Part shown: positions 38,994 through 51,000 of the stretch, piece by piece
Numbering within the stretch: position 1 is the stretch's first letter
Layout of the letters: every line of letters starts with the position of its first letter
Assembly: GCA_020086605.1 (NCBI GenBank)
Contig: JACBWW010000018.1
Location: forward strand, 15,204,025-15,268,024
DNA from: Lanius collurio
Taxonomy: Eukaryota; Chordata; Aves; Passeriformes; Laniidae
Length of the DNA stretch: 64,000 bases
Reading direction: 5' to 3'
Made by a program: the position numbers and the translations under genes
Notes under the pieces: model-generated
What the model saw: only the letters and a program-made list of their open reading frames with translations
What the model was told of the DNA's origin: nothing
The model's database searches: none

Positions 38994-41900
38994 CACTTGA
39001 TGATGCCATCAAAAGCCCTGCTACATACCAGCAAGGGCAAAGAGGGATGCAGAATCAAAGGAGTTCTCATTAGCAAGCCGGGCAGGGAATGCTGGAGGAA
39101 CTGCCACACTTTGTGACATGCTGCGTATGCACCCAAGAAGTCAAGAGCTCCTTTCAAAGCCGCCTGCCGTCCCCCTGTGATCTGCTTGCAGGATGCTAAC
39201 AAGGCCAGCAGGGAAGCGATATCTGACAGGCACAGTTTCTGATTGCTGTTGTAACCTTGAGTGCATCAGTAGAAATGGGTGCTGAGTCCATCCCTCGATG
39301 TTTGTCCATGCTCAGTATTTTCATGTTGCAGTGACAGAGCCTCCCCTCCAAGGTAATCTTCTTGGGACTTGTGGTGACTTTGGCTTAGTCTTTGGGAAGT
39401 CGTTCTGGGGAGTGTAAATGGAAGAATCCTGTAAGCAATTAGCAGGAGGAACACGTGCATTGCAGATGGTTAATCTGCCTGCTTTCATGTGAACAAAGGA
39501 AAAGTCCCTTGAATGAAAGGAAACGGGTAACTTTAATGCAGGCTACAGTAAATGCAAATTAACTCCACAAATAAAGAAGCTTTTCTTCTTGGAGCCAAGA
39601 AAACATTTCTCAAAGTCTGTATTTTAAATATACAATAATCTCTTTTATACCTCTGAAAGCTGTCCCTGCCGTGAGCTGTCTGATATCTTCCTTGCTGACA
39701 GTAATCAGTCCATCACCAGTGCTCAAGGATGAATATTAATATTTGATTGTTCTCTTTGTGTCCTGACACGTCCAGTTGCAGGGCTGGAACCAGACTGACT
39801 TCCCCTGCAGCTTACAACCTGCCTGGCCTCAGGTTTAGGCTGGAGTCCAAGAAGGTGTCTCACATCAAGCTCTGGAGCATCCAAAGATCTTGATATGAAC
39901 CTACTGCTCTCCTAAGCACTAGGGTGCATCAAAGTTTTAATCCAGTGATCCATGATGCTGTAAAGACCCTTTAACAATTCAGCTTGCCCCAGGGAGCTCA
40001 TCCCTTAGGAGGGGCTGTGCACCCCTTCAAGGACACCTCAAGGTGCTCCAAGACAGCCTGAGAGTCAGGCAGAGGCAACAGCTTTAATCTGATGAGCGGT
40101 GGAACTGCGGCAAACTGAAAGTTTGGGACACTTCTTCAGTAGGGGTGTCCATGGTAGCTATGAGAAGCACTGCTGTCTTCTCCCTTAACAGCAGTGTAGA
40201 GGCAGAAAGGTGCCTCATTTGAACACTCTTGGTCTGAGATCAACTTTTCATCAGGAGGGCAAAAGGTGAGGGGGACAGCAGCCCACTGCAGCTGGGAGAG
40301 CCAGGTCTGTGCTTAGGGAGCAGCTGGAGTGACTGCTAAGGGCCTGACTAGTGCAGATGCAGGGGAAAAGGAGTGGAGCCAGATGGAGGCAACAGGCTGA
40401 GCCAGGTGGCCCAAGAGTCTGGGGAAGCATTGCCTGAAGATATGACCAAGAGCAAAAACTCCCAAAGGAGTAACCCTGGCCCCACTCAGCACCCACCAGC
40501 ATCTTCACCCTCAGCACTGCTGGTCCCACCTCCAGCCCAGTGCAGCACAGAAAACAGCCATTCAGATAATGCAGCAGAGGATGTGGAATACCGGTTCCAG
40601 CAATGGCTAAGGTGCTGGCCCTCTCCAGCTGAAGTTCATGAAAGGAACATGAAACCCAAAGCAGTGGCAGGCTTCTTAGCCCACTCAAGCACAACAGATT
40701 TGTAAGTCAGTGAAGCTGGTGGCATTTGTGAGGATTTGGTTGCAGATGGATCAAATAAATTCCATCCCAGGAGAGAGCATTTGCAATGAGAAGCAGAGAG
40801 TGTGTGTGAGACAGGGAGGAGGGAGCACAGTGGGGGTAGAGGGAAGGACACAATGCAGAAGATTACTTTAATTTCCTTCTCCTTCAGGCTCTTTATTAAC
40901 ACCCTGCCAGATTTCTCTCCCTGGCTGTTGCAGGAGTGGTAGGGGCCAGACTAAATGTGATAGCACAGGGGTAAAATCAGGGGCAAGAGAGACCAAAGCA
41001 TCTACACATCCTGCATCTCTCGCAGCAGCCATGAGATCAAATGGGGCTGGAGGGGACATGGAAATAAAGGGAATAAAGGACCAGTGACAAGCTTCTGCTT
41101 CTTATGACCAATCCAAGTGACCTGCTGCAAACACAGCCCTGTGAGGTGCTAATATGGGAAGATGCAATTTTCCTGGTCAGTCCACACCTGCTCCAGTCTG
41201 TATATCACCTACTGCCAGCATGGCTGTGCCAGTCCAGCAGCCACTTGCCTCCAAGGCTTGCCTGCAAGGTGACACTCATGGCCTGATCCTAAGTAGGACA
41301 CGCAGGCAGGGAGGGAGGAGAAAGTCTAGAGCAGCTGTGGCTGGTTCTGGGGTTTAAGTCCATGCTGAGGCTGTAGAAAAGGGGATCTTGTAGAGAAAAC
41401 AGTAGCCAGTTTCAGCCCTCAGGTACAGAGCTGCTGCTTCTCCCTTGGCTTCCTAGAGAGATGAGGCTCATATGGACCAGCTGAACCTGGGAGTACCATT
41501 TTTCCAAAGGGCTGCCAGTCCCATCCGCTGAAGCTTTTAAACCTTCAGGCCATTTCCAGAGAGAGAAAAGATCCTAGAGAAGTGGAGTCCCCACAAATGT
41601 TGTGAGTTAGTGGATGTGACTAAGCTGAGGAGGGGCTCCTGCTATTTTTTCCACCAATGCACAGCAGCTGGAGCTCAGCCCCTTGGCTCACAAGAGAGAA
41701 TACACACATATACACACAGAGACGAGCACACAGGCACAGAGCCAAGCCGGGATGCACTTTGGGCAAATTTCACATCTTTTTGGATGCCAGAGAGTGAAAC
41801 TGTGAGAGATGGAGGCACAGGAAAGATGTCTTGATACAGGCTCAAAGAGAGCTCTAAGTAATTTCCAAAATAAGAACACATGTAAGTGAAATAAAGCCAG

Positions 41901-42029
41901 GACTGAGGGAGATAATAAGGAGAGGGAGCACTTCCCAATTCTTCTTGAGGTGCCTCAACGGGTGGGCAACTAAGCAAGTGCCTGGAAGCCTCCACTCCGT
42001 CAGGGGCAGGGGAAGTTAAAGCACCACCA
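38994..42029. other. Gene-free stretch
   Basis: No gene is seen. A POU octamer ATGCAAAT at 39552-39559 lies in an AT-rich block (39.46-39.73 kb) that could be conserved. Open frames such as 40251-40694 minus and 40373-40705 plus overlap each other and have no domains. Confidence 0.45.
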
Positions 42030-42290
42030 GTGAGACAGGCCCTGGAGTATTAGTGCTAATAGCCATCTCAGCCAAATTAATTCAAATTGCGTTCAGCCGA
42101 CCATGAAAGCGTTGTTGGTGGCAGAGCTTCCCCATCCGCTCACATTTTCGTGAAGTAATTAAAGCCATTAGAATGTAAACCAGCTCTTTTGGCTTGGGAA
42201 GGAAAGAAAGCAGGAAGGGAAAAGGGAAGCTGAATGACAGCTTAGCTAATTCAGCTAATATTCCCGCTATTTCCGTATATACTGATTAGT
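42030..42290. promoter_or_regulatory. Candidate conserved noncoding element
   Basis: Unique block with TTAGTGCTAATAGCC near 42050, CCAAATTAATTCAAATTGCG near 42073, GTAATTAAAGCCATTAG near 42156 and AGCTAATTCAGCTAATATTCC near 42243. It has several retained CpGs and no reading frame. Dense homeodomain-type cores suggest an enhancer. Confidence 0.33.
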
Positions 42291-44889
42291 TCCCATTCTC
42301 CAGCCATTTCCATACTGGTGCAAAGGCTCGGGTCCTGTGCAGAGGTTCCTACACCTCCACACAGCAGCACACCCTGACCCCAGATCAGCATCATGGAGGA
42401 TGCTGGCAATTGGGCTCTCTTCCCAGCAGCCCTCACCCCTCAAGCATTCACATCCCGGGATGCAACTCTGTCCTCTCCCCCAGTAGGAACATGTGGAAGG
42501 AGGGGAGAGAGCAAACAGACTTTGTGCTCAAAGGAAAGAAACTCCATCATGAACCTCTAAACAAATGGGCATAAGCAGTAGATTTGAGGCAACCACAATT
42601 CTCTAGAAAGTCATTTCATGTCATTCAAAAACCCTTCACATGACATTCAGCTGCCACACGAATCCCCTCAATTGATGGAGGTACTTCCACAGTGTCTTTA
42701 TTGATTGGGCAAGCAAAGGGAAGCAGTGTTGTGGATAGCAGATGGCCAGGGGTGGTAGCTGGGGCTTAATGCTCTGGCTGCTGCTGGCCTGCATGCCCAA
42801 GAGCAGGCAAAGTTCCGGGCCAGTAGGACCTGCAGTGAGGGTGGTTTTGTAGCAAATCCAGGTTACAGAGAAACAGGCTTGAAAGTGGAAAGGCAAGAGA
42901 AGGAGATGCCCAGCAGGCTGCAGAGGATTGAAGGGGAAACATAAAAATGGCAATGCCAGGAGGAGGGAATCCTGCTGGACCCCAAGGCCAGATGTCAGCT
43001 GTATCTAAGCTGGTGTCCACTGGTGCCACTGTGGCTGGGCCAGTGCTCAGGACCCTGTGATCATCCCTGGACGGTGGCTGGGAACTGCTGTCTCCATGTG
43101 TATACTGGGCAGATGTTCCCTGCAGGGCTGCCTCTGCCTGGGGACACTTCCTCAGATTATCCTCATTAGACAGGGATGGAAAAGCCCTTTTTGCTGTTTA
43201 CAGCAGCAACTATCCTGCTGCTCATACAGCTTTTTCCTGCCTTCCCACCCACTTCTTCCTCACTCTCCCTGCTGAAGCATCCCTGTGCCCATGGCAGATG
43301 TCCCAGGTTGCAATGAGGACCTGAGCAGCACAAGCTGTCAATGAAGTCTGAAAAGCAGGGCTGTCCCCACACACTTTCTGTGTGGGAGGGAGCCATGCAC
43401 AGAGTGCTGTGATGGATGAAGAGGGCACAATATAGTCATTCAAACACCTGGAGAGAAGGTCTTTGTGGAGGTGCTCTGCCTGTCTCTGGCTCTGTAGTCT
43501 TTCCCTCATCAGGCTGCCTCTGCTCTGTGTAGGCCATGTGGGGGTGTGGGTATTCTGACATTTATTTTCAAGGCAGAGGAGTTCAAAGGCATCTGAGGGG
43601 CATATTTTGTCTGTGAACAACAGCAGTAATTCCCTCCTTGGGAGGACCTTGAAGGGGACCAAGGGCCCAGCAATTTTGAATGCAGCAGCTATCTGGGGGC
43701 TCTCCTGAGCTCAGGCTGTGCTTTACTGGACCATCTCTCCCTTAGTGGACTTTTCTCAACACTTCAGAGCTAAAAGCCTGGCAGCATCATGCAGTCTACA
43801 GGACCCAGAATATTATACCCGGTTAGGCCTGTGATCTCTCACATTGGCAGGTTGGAGCATCAGACTGAGGGTTCCACTTTCCCAAGGGATCAGTGGACCT
43901 GAAGGATGATATCCCCACAGCCAAGCTGGGCTAGGAAACTTGTGAGCTCAGCCAGCTGATTTTGCAGTGGATTGACCTAGGAGCACTTACATGGCTTGTC
44001 CCATGTGCCAGCACTGAGACACAGAAATGGGTCGCTGTGGAAGGCTGCTAGAACTGAGTGCTTGCGAGTCAGTGACAGCATTTGGACTGAGAAAGATATT
44101 CTTTACCTATATACTTGGACAGCAAAGAAGAAGTCCATTCAGGAAGCTAGGGAGCAAATTTACCTCTAGGATTACTGAGGTAGCAGGTACTAGTGCAAAT
44201 CAAAAGGCTTTGTCCAAGAAATACAATATTATTGATCCCAAGTGGAGCAAGGAGTGCCCATAGTGCAATCTTCAAATTGGGCTGCTCTTGCACACATGCC
44301 CCAGAGATCTTGGAGCAAGAAGCTTTGGGAAGCAGCAGGAGTAGGAAGGAGCTGCATTTAACTGGCAGATCTTTGTAGTGGGATTCCACTCCCAGCTCCC
44401 CCAGCGCAATCCCACTACTGCTCTCACAAAGTGTGCCTCGAGGAGCACAGCACAATGCTTCCCTGGCCCCGGCATTCATCCCACCTGGGCTTCCTGGTGC
44501 GATGTGGCGAGTGGCCCTTTCAATCAGGCAACATTAAAATAAGGGAGATTCACTTTTCCATTGACATCAGCAAAAAAAAAAAAAAAAAAGAGGAAGAAGA
44601 AGAAGACGATGCCAATTGAACCCAAGGGGCTAAATAGCATCTTTCACTCGGTTTTCTATGGGCTCCCAAAACTATGGGAGAAAATTGAAATCTGTCTCTT
44701 TCTGTCTCCTTTTCTTTCTTTTTTTGTAATAATTCCTGGTGTGCAAGGCCTTGTGCCAGGGCTGGTATTGTGGGTGATGAATCCTGAGTCAGGCGGCGGA
44801 GAGCTTTCTGTCCTATCAGCGCACGCTTGCCATGGTTTGGGATAATGTGCCTGCGGCTTGTCAGGTGCTGATGGGGAGCAGGAGGGATG
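42291..44889. other. Gene-free stretch
   Basis: Nothing recognisable except an 18-base A tract at 44572-44589 that runs into (GAA)n to about 44606. The open frames are short and overlapping. Confidence 0.45.
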
Positions 44890-45130
44890 GGGGGCTGAAT
44901 GCATTTTTGATTGCTATAATTGCCACAGATTGGATGCTTGAGAGGAGCTAATTAACAAGGAGGCTATGGGCGGATTATACTTGCAGAACAGAATCCCATG
45001 CAGATCCTTTCCCTTTGTGCCACATGTATGAGATCATTGGTAGGTGATTATGGCTGTGAATACGGTGCTAATTTACTTTGCACGTCTGACGAAAATCCTG
45101 TACATAATAAAACGCGGAGGCAACTTAAAG
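44890..45130. promoter_or_regulatory. Candidate conserved noncoding element
   Basis: Unique block with GCTATAATTGCC near 44914, GAGCTAATTAACAAG near 44946, GGCGGATTATAC near 44968 and GGTGCTAATTTAC near 45064. CpGs are retained (TGGGCGG, GCACGTCTGACG, AAACGCGG). No coding potential is seen. Confidence 0.33.
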
Positions 45131-45242
45131 TAGCCCAGTTCAGAGGGGAAGGATGGCCTTGCTGCTAAAGCACTGAACCCAGAGATAAGCTCCTGAGGTC
45201 TCCTGCTTTCCCTGAGTAAGAGTGGCTGTGTGACAGCTCTTN

Positions 45243-45299
45243 CATCCATCCATCCATCCATCCATCCATCCATCCATCCATCCATCCATCCATCCATCC
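45243..45299. repeat. (ATCC)n microsatellite beside an unresolved base
   Basis: About 14 uninterrupted CATC units. The only N of the window is at 45242, immediately before the array, so the assembled length and left junction should be treated as uncertain. Confidence 0.97.
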
Positions 45300-47619
45300 C
45301 TGCAGGTTTTAAGAATAGGTTAAACTACAATACCCATCTTTATTTGGAGAGCTGGAGAAGGGTTCGCTGCTGTCTGTACTGGTGGGAGTCAGTCTGGGCA
45401 AGCCTGGAGGGCTTTGGTTTTTCCAAGCAGGAACACTTTGCTGGGAGTCAGGCAGCTTGATTAAGTACTGGTTGTCTTTTTTAGAAAGTATTCCTCACAA
45501 ATAAATCCCATCTTTATATTCAAAAATGGAAATTATATTTATAGTATAGGGTAATTTTCACTTGAAATATTTTCTGCATTTTTCAATGGAATTTTTGGGG
45601 GCAGGGGGTATTAAAGTCAGCATTTTAGAGGAAAGGAAACAAAACCATTTTCCAACCTTTTTTTCCTTTAAACTCAGCATTTTGGATTCCAAATTATATA
45701 CAGGGCTTTAGATCTTTTCCTTCCACAGGTCATTTTACCACAGTCATTTTTTATTAAGGTTACTGTTTCCATAATAATGGCTACCCATCGATTCCAAAAT
45801 GAAAATATCACTTGCAGATCTCCTAATAAGAATACACTGTTTCATAATATTTCCTTAGTTTTATTTCATTTTGTGTTTATTTACTTTGCTCTGAATGATG
45901 ACTCCTAGAAAACAAAACTCCACAACCAGCCTTCTCCTACAGTCAGGAACTACTCACCTAAATTTTACATTTAAATTAATCAAGACCAAGAGAGAAAGCA
46001 ATCTGTCTGCAGGTTTAAAAAGATTTTCAGTGTTGGACTCATTTCAACAGGAAAGGGTTTTCTTCCAGAAAAAAAAAAAAAACAAGAGGTGTAAAAATGG
46101 ATTTCCACTTCTGTCATGACTGAATTTGAGGAGAACAATCCATGAATGAGGAAGAATTGTTCTGCTGAGGGAAGAGGCTGCTGCCAATTAGCAATCTGGG
46201 CTGCTGGCATCCAGGGAGATAAACTGGAGAGGAAATACTTCATTTATTGGGACAGGATTGACTGTCTGTGAATGCTTTTAGGCAAGACAACAACCGAAAC
46301 TTGCCTCTGTGTAGTTCCTCTCTTCCTACAGGGACAAGTACAGAACATTCATGGACTGTCTCTCACTGCAGAAAGGAAGAGTAGCCTAAAATATGAAATA
46401 ATGCAGAGAAAGGAAAAGGCAGCCAGGATAAATCCCTCTTCTGAGAAAAAAAACCAAACCAAACCAAAACAAAAAAACCCTGTTTCTTGCAAAAGCAACC
46501 ATTTGTGACACTCTGGTCCAGGTGCTGCTGGCCATTTTCTGACAATGTCTTAACCCCAGGTTTTGCTTTGGACTATTTCAAACAATGTCCCTCATCGTGC
46601 TGAAGTCTCTTTCTTTGAACAAACCCTCTATTCTTCTTCTCCTCCCCTTAGCAAAATATTTTCCATCCTTCCACACCAAACTCTGGATATTTGCCTTTGG
46701 AAAGTTGGAGAGTGGACCAGAAGGAAGGCAGGGATCAAACCCAAATCTTTGGAGTCACTTCCAAAGACAATGTGGTGGGAAGTGGGATGGGATGGGTAGA
46801 AAGAAAGAGGACACTTAAGAGAATGGCATAAGGGTGTTGGCCTTTTTTAATCACTCACAGTGAAACACTGGCATGATTTCCTTCAATTTCTATGCAAAAT
46901 ATGTATCTCTGGTGCTGAGCAGAGACAGGTTATCACAGATGGGGAACAAGCAAGGTAAAGATGCTGGCACAGCACATTGCTGGAGGATCAATATTAGCAT
47001 ATTGGCATTTGGGCTGACGCCTTATCTCGGACTGACTTCTGAATGAAAAGTAATTCCCGGTACTCTCCTTCTCCTGGAGCCGTCTGTTACTTTATTATTA
47101 GGATGGATTTTTGTCCTGTTGAGCTTTGCCTTCCCCGGCTGAGTGACCAGAGAGGCCAAATCCTACCCTGGAGAGAGGAGGGGGCGGTGGTGAAGGCACA
47201 GCCTTCTCTTCTGACAGCACTGGCGGGTGCTGAGACACGGGGGAGGCTGATAAGGGGCAGAAGAGGAGCGGAAGAAAGGCCCAGTGACAAATTTGGCACA
47301 GGCAGAAGTGCTATCCAGGCACACAGGCTGGCAGTGCTGGAGTGCACAGCCCAGATAACGAAGCACCGTGCATGTGCAGAGCCTGCTGCCACCTCCCCCG
47401 CAATGTCAGGGTGCTGCTGTCCCCTCCGTCACTGCCCAGCATCCCCATTCCCAGACAGGGCTTCTGGGGGAGGCCAGACTGCTGCTCCAGCTCTGGGTCC
47501 CTCTCTCCAGCCCCCCATGATGTGCAGACAACATTCCTCCCTGCTGACAGCTCTCCCCGTGAGATTCTGCTTCTACAAAGGGCTCTTGTCCCTCCCATCT
47601 TTAAATAAAGAAGAGTCAC
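45300..47619. other. Gene-free stretch
   Basis: AT-rich unique sequence (45.45-45.90 kb), an A tract near 46070-46083, an A/C-rich (CCAAA)n-like tract at 46445-46480, and a GC-richer section (47.16-47.58 kb) with an open frame of 193 codons (47043-47624 plus) without recognisable domains. Confidence 0.45.
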
Positions 47620-48010
47620 ATTAAATACTATAAAGTATTTATTGGCCAATGAGTAAAATGAGTGGGTTTCTTTATGACTGCAATGATCATTAATGAAACT
47701 TTAGGGTCCCTATTGGGACTATGGAGCAGAATAAATTACCTCTTGCTAGTCATCATCTCCCTGGTTTCTAGGATTCTGCACCAGAAATGATCCAACTTCA
47801 TTTAAAAAAAATCAGATTAAAAACAGATTAAAGTAAAAGCACCTCATGCCCCTGTTCTGATTTAACTGTGATGAAAAACAGACCATGAAGTAACTTTATA
47901 ATGGGAGGAAGCTCATTTAAATATTCCCCTCCCAACAGAAAGAGATTTAAGAACTAAATGAATGAGGAGATTTTCCTTTTAATGAGATTAGCCTTTTATA
48001 ATTGCTCATT
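47620..48010. promoter_or_regulatory. Candidate regulatory element with stem-loop and CCAAT palindrome
   Basis: TAAATACT (47622-47629) and AGTATTTA (47634-47641) form a perfect 8-bp inverted repeat around ATAA. The perfect palindrome ATTGGCCAAT (47641-47650) follows directly and contains CCAAT boxes on both strands, the core bound by NF-Y. AT-rich unique sequence follows. There is no adjacent gene start. Confidence 0.3.
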
Positions 48011-51000
48011 ATGGACCACTCCAGAGATTTGGAAGAAAAAAGTTATACAACATACCTGGAAAACACTGCATTAGAAACTAGCCAACCCTGCCCCGTCACC
48101 ATCAGTTCCAAAAAGTGAAATTCAAACTAGTTTCTACTTACAAATCACTCATCTCAAGTGGCTCCAACTCCTCCAGATCCTCTCTGCAATTACTGGCTTT
48201 GTAAAGAAAGTGAAACAGAGGTTTGAGATTAGTAAGCCTTAATACATTTGCTAAAAATTCTCCCCTTTTCCCATGGAAACACATTTATTTTTGACTGTCA
48301 GCTGTCTGGCAAAGCCATGTGATTTCATTTCATCTTTCCAGATTTCAGTCCTACCTAAAATAAAGGCTGGACAGAGCCACCCCTTCTGGCTTGAAAATGC
48401 TGGCTTGATTCATAGGCATTACAGGGAGGTTAGACAAGAAGTTTTGTGTCTGAACTTGAAGCATTTGACCCTGAAGTCCCAGCTTTGGGCTGTACTATAA
48501 TGCCAGAGTAGGGACACATACACATGTATTATTTCATCTGTCTCTGCCTGTGATTCATGTTTAGTGTCAGGCTCTTTTGGATGAGCTGAAACTAATACTC
48601 AGGGCAGGATTTTCTGACAAAGTGGGATTGAGCAGCTGTTTGCTCCATTCCTGCCGACAGAACCAGGCAGTAAAAGAGATCAATGGCTCTCTTTGTTTTC
48701 TCCATGTGCTGCACATTCTCAGCAATCAAAGTCTCACTCCTTCTCCTTATCTCTTCACCTGCAGTGGCTGCTATGAACCAGCACTTGGCCATGTTGGTAC
48801 ACAGGGCTGCAGGATGGATTTGCACCTTTCCCACTGGGTCCCCCAGATGCCTTTCACAGCTATTCCATCAGGATACAAAAAGCTACTAAATACAGGAAAA
48901 GACTGCATTCCCTGAAATTTGGCTGCCTTGGAACTGGCCATGTCCTGCTCGCCCTGCAGTCAGAGGGGAGAGAGGCACTTCCAGAGGATGTTCTGCTCCG
49001 CTCCAGGAAGGGGTTTCAAGGCAGATGGGATCATGGTGTGGCAGGATACCACTTTCTCTTGTCATCTCCTGCAGGACCAGCTCAGAGCAGGCTCCTCATT
49101 GTCAGGGCCTGAAGTCCAGGATGCTGGATCTTGACCGGGATCCACCCAGTTTTGAGAAGGCACAATCAGGTGCAACCACGCAGAATATTGGAAAGCCCCA
49201 CTGGCAGTGACACTGGGAGCTCAGGCTGGGTGACCACAGCCATGCCCTGGAATGCTCACAGGGAAGGGCCAAACCAGCTCAGCAAGGCCGTCAACCATTT
49301 GGCACTTGGCAGTGGTCAATCTGTCAGTGACTGCTTGCCGGGCTGCCAGAGCTGCTCAGCCCTTTTCTGTCAAAGCATTTGGTTCCCAAGATAATATTTT
49401 ATTCCAGTTTCATTTTGTTATCAGAAGTCAGGTCCATTTCTAGAGCTGTCAGGATTAGTTTACTTTGATTTATACTTCCTTACCATATTTGAAAAGGCAA
49501 ACAGACACTGTTTTCCAAGCGTCTCTGCTACCCACTGATTGCATTCCCTTGCATATCTGTGCTGGTACCAGAACCACGCAGAAAGTGAAAAGTGTCATTG
49601 ATGAATCCAACCTCTCATTTCCATCCACCCACCATCAGACACTGTGTGCTCCCCCCAGTCTCATAAGGCCTTTGGAGATAAGAGGAACTCGGCCTAACTT
49701 TGGCCTTGAATGCATACAAATAGGCTTTATGTTAATATTTGCAAATAGCTCCTCAGAGGAGGAAGACATCTCCCAAGCTTCCCATCTTCTGGGGTTCTCC
49801 GGGCAATGGAGTGGGACAGATGCACTCATCAGCACATCCCAGGGATGAGGGCAGAGGCAGAATCACAAATATTCTGCTTAAGTCACCCAGCTGATGGGGA
49901 ATTTAGAAGCACTTTGAGATCTTGGCACACCAGAGCACTCTGTGGGCAACCTCATGAGTGGAGCTGGGCAACATAATTTGGTGAATCAAGAGGGATGTTT
50001 TTGTTGAAAACCAGACCTTGAGGAGGACCAGAGCTACCTGAGAATTCAGGTCAAATACAGCAAAAAGTCTTGGTAGAGACAAAAGGAGGGTGTTTTGAGA
50101 CAGATATCAAAATATCTTCTCTCTCTTCTGGTCCCCTCACCCCTCCTCCCCCCATTACAATTTTTTTTTTCTTCAAAAATTGCCCTAGTTTTGTGGAGAC
50201 ACTAAAACAAAGCACGGACAAAGAAACCCATCTGCACAGGATAGAGTGAAGATGGGGGCTGACTGGAACCCACCTTTTCCTGTCTTTGCTTTCACATGGG
50301 GAGCACGGAGGGCTCAGGGAGAAAGGCTTGCTGTCATTAAGAAAAATAACCCCTTTTAACTCACCCAGACCATTCTCCACAGACAGACACAGACCTTCCC
50401 ACACTGTTAGTGAGACAGCTCCACCCCTGGAGCAGGTAAGGGTGGAGTAGCTGGGACAACATCCTGTAAAAGACCTCTGTAGCCAAGCCTCCAGGGTGTC
50501 CATACAGGCTGAGTTTGGAGGCTCTAGGTCACTATTTTTTTTCAGGAAAAGGGAAGGAATTGTCATGTTCGTTGCTGGGTTGGCAGTGTCCTCCTCCCTC
50601 CCCTGCTCCCTTAGCTGTCTGCCTGGGGAGTGATACCTCTGCTGTCCCCAGCCCCACTGCACAGCAAAGGAGAACCTTTCACTCCTCCCATGCCATCACC
50701 CTGGCACCATCTACCCCTGCCAGAGATGTGGAAATTAAAATAATAAAGAAAGCAAGCAACACTGCATGTGGAGGCTAATGTACCATAATGCTCTGAAACA
50801 CAGGCAGCTGCTGCCTCACGCTGAGCACAGAGGATCTGTTTGAAAAATGTATCTTCCTCCAATAGCAGTTATTTCAACATTATCTTTCTCTTTTTTAACT
50901 TCAAATGAGACATTTACTTTCCCCCAGCTCATAGTCTTCGTATGGAGGAGAGCAGAGGGCAGTGGGAAAGGCAGAAAAACTATACTTTTTAACACAGCCA

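Noticed and set aside
47043..47624. Open frame of 193 codons, plus strand
   Set aside because: No recognisable family, and the opposite strand is equally open in the same GC-rich stretch.
50051..50662. Open frame of 203 codons, minus strand
   Set aside because: No domain. It includes a lysine run from a poly-T tract and shows no coding-like pattern.
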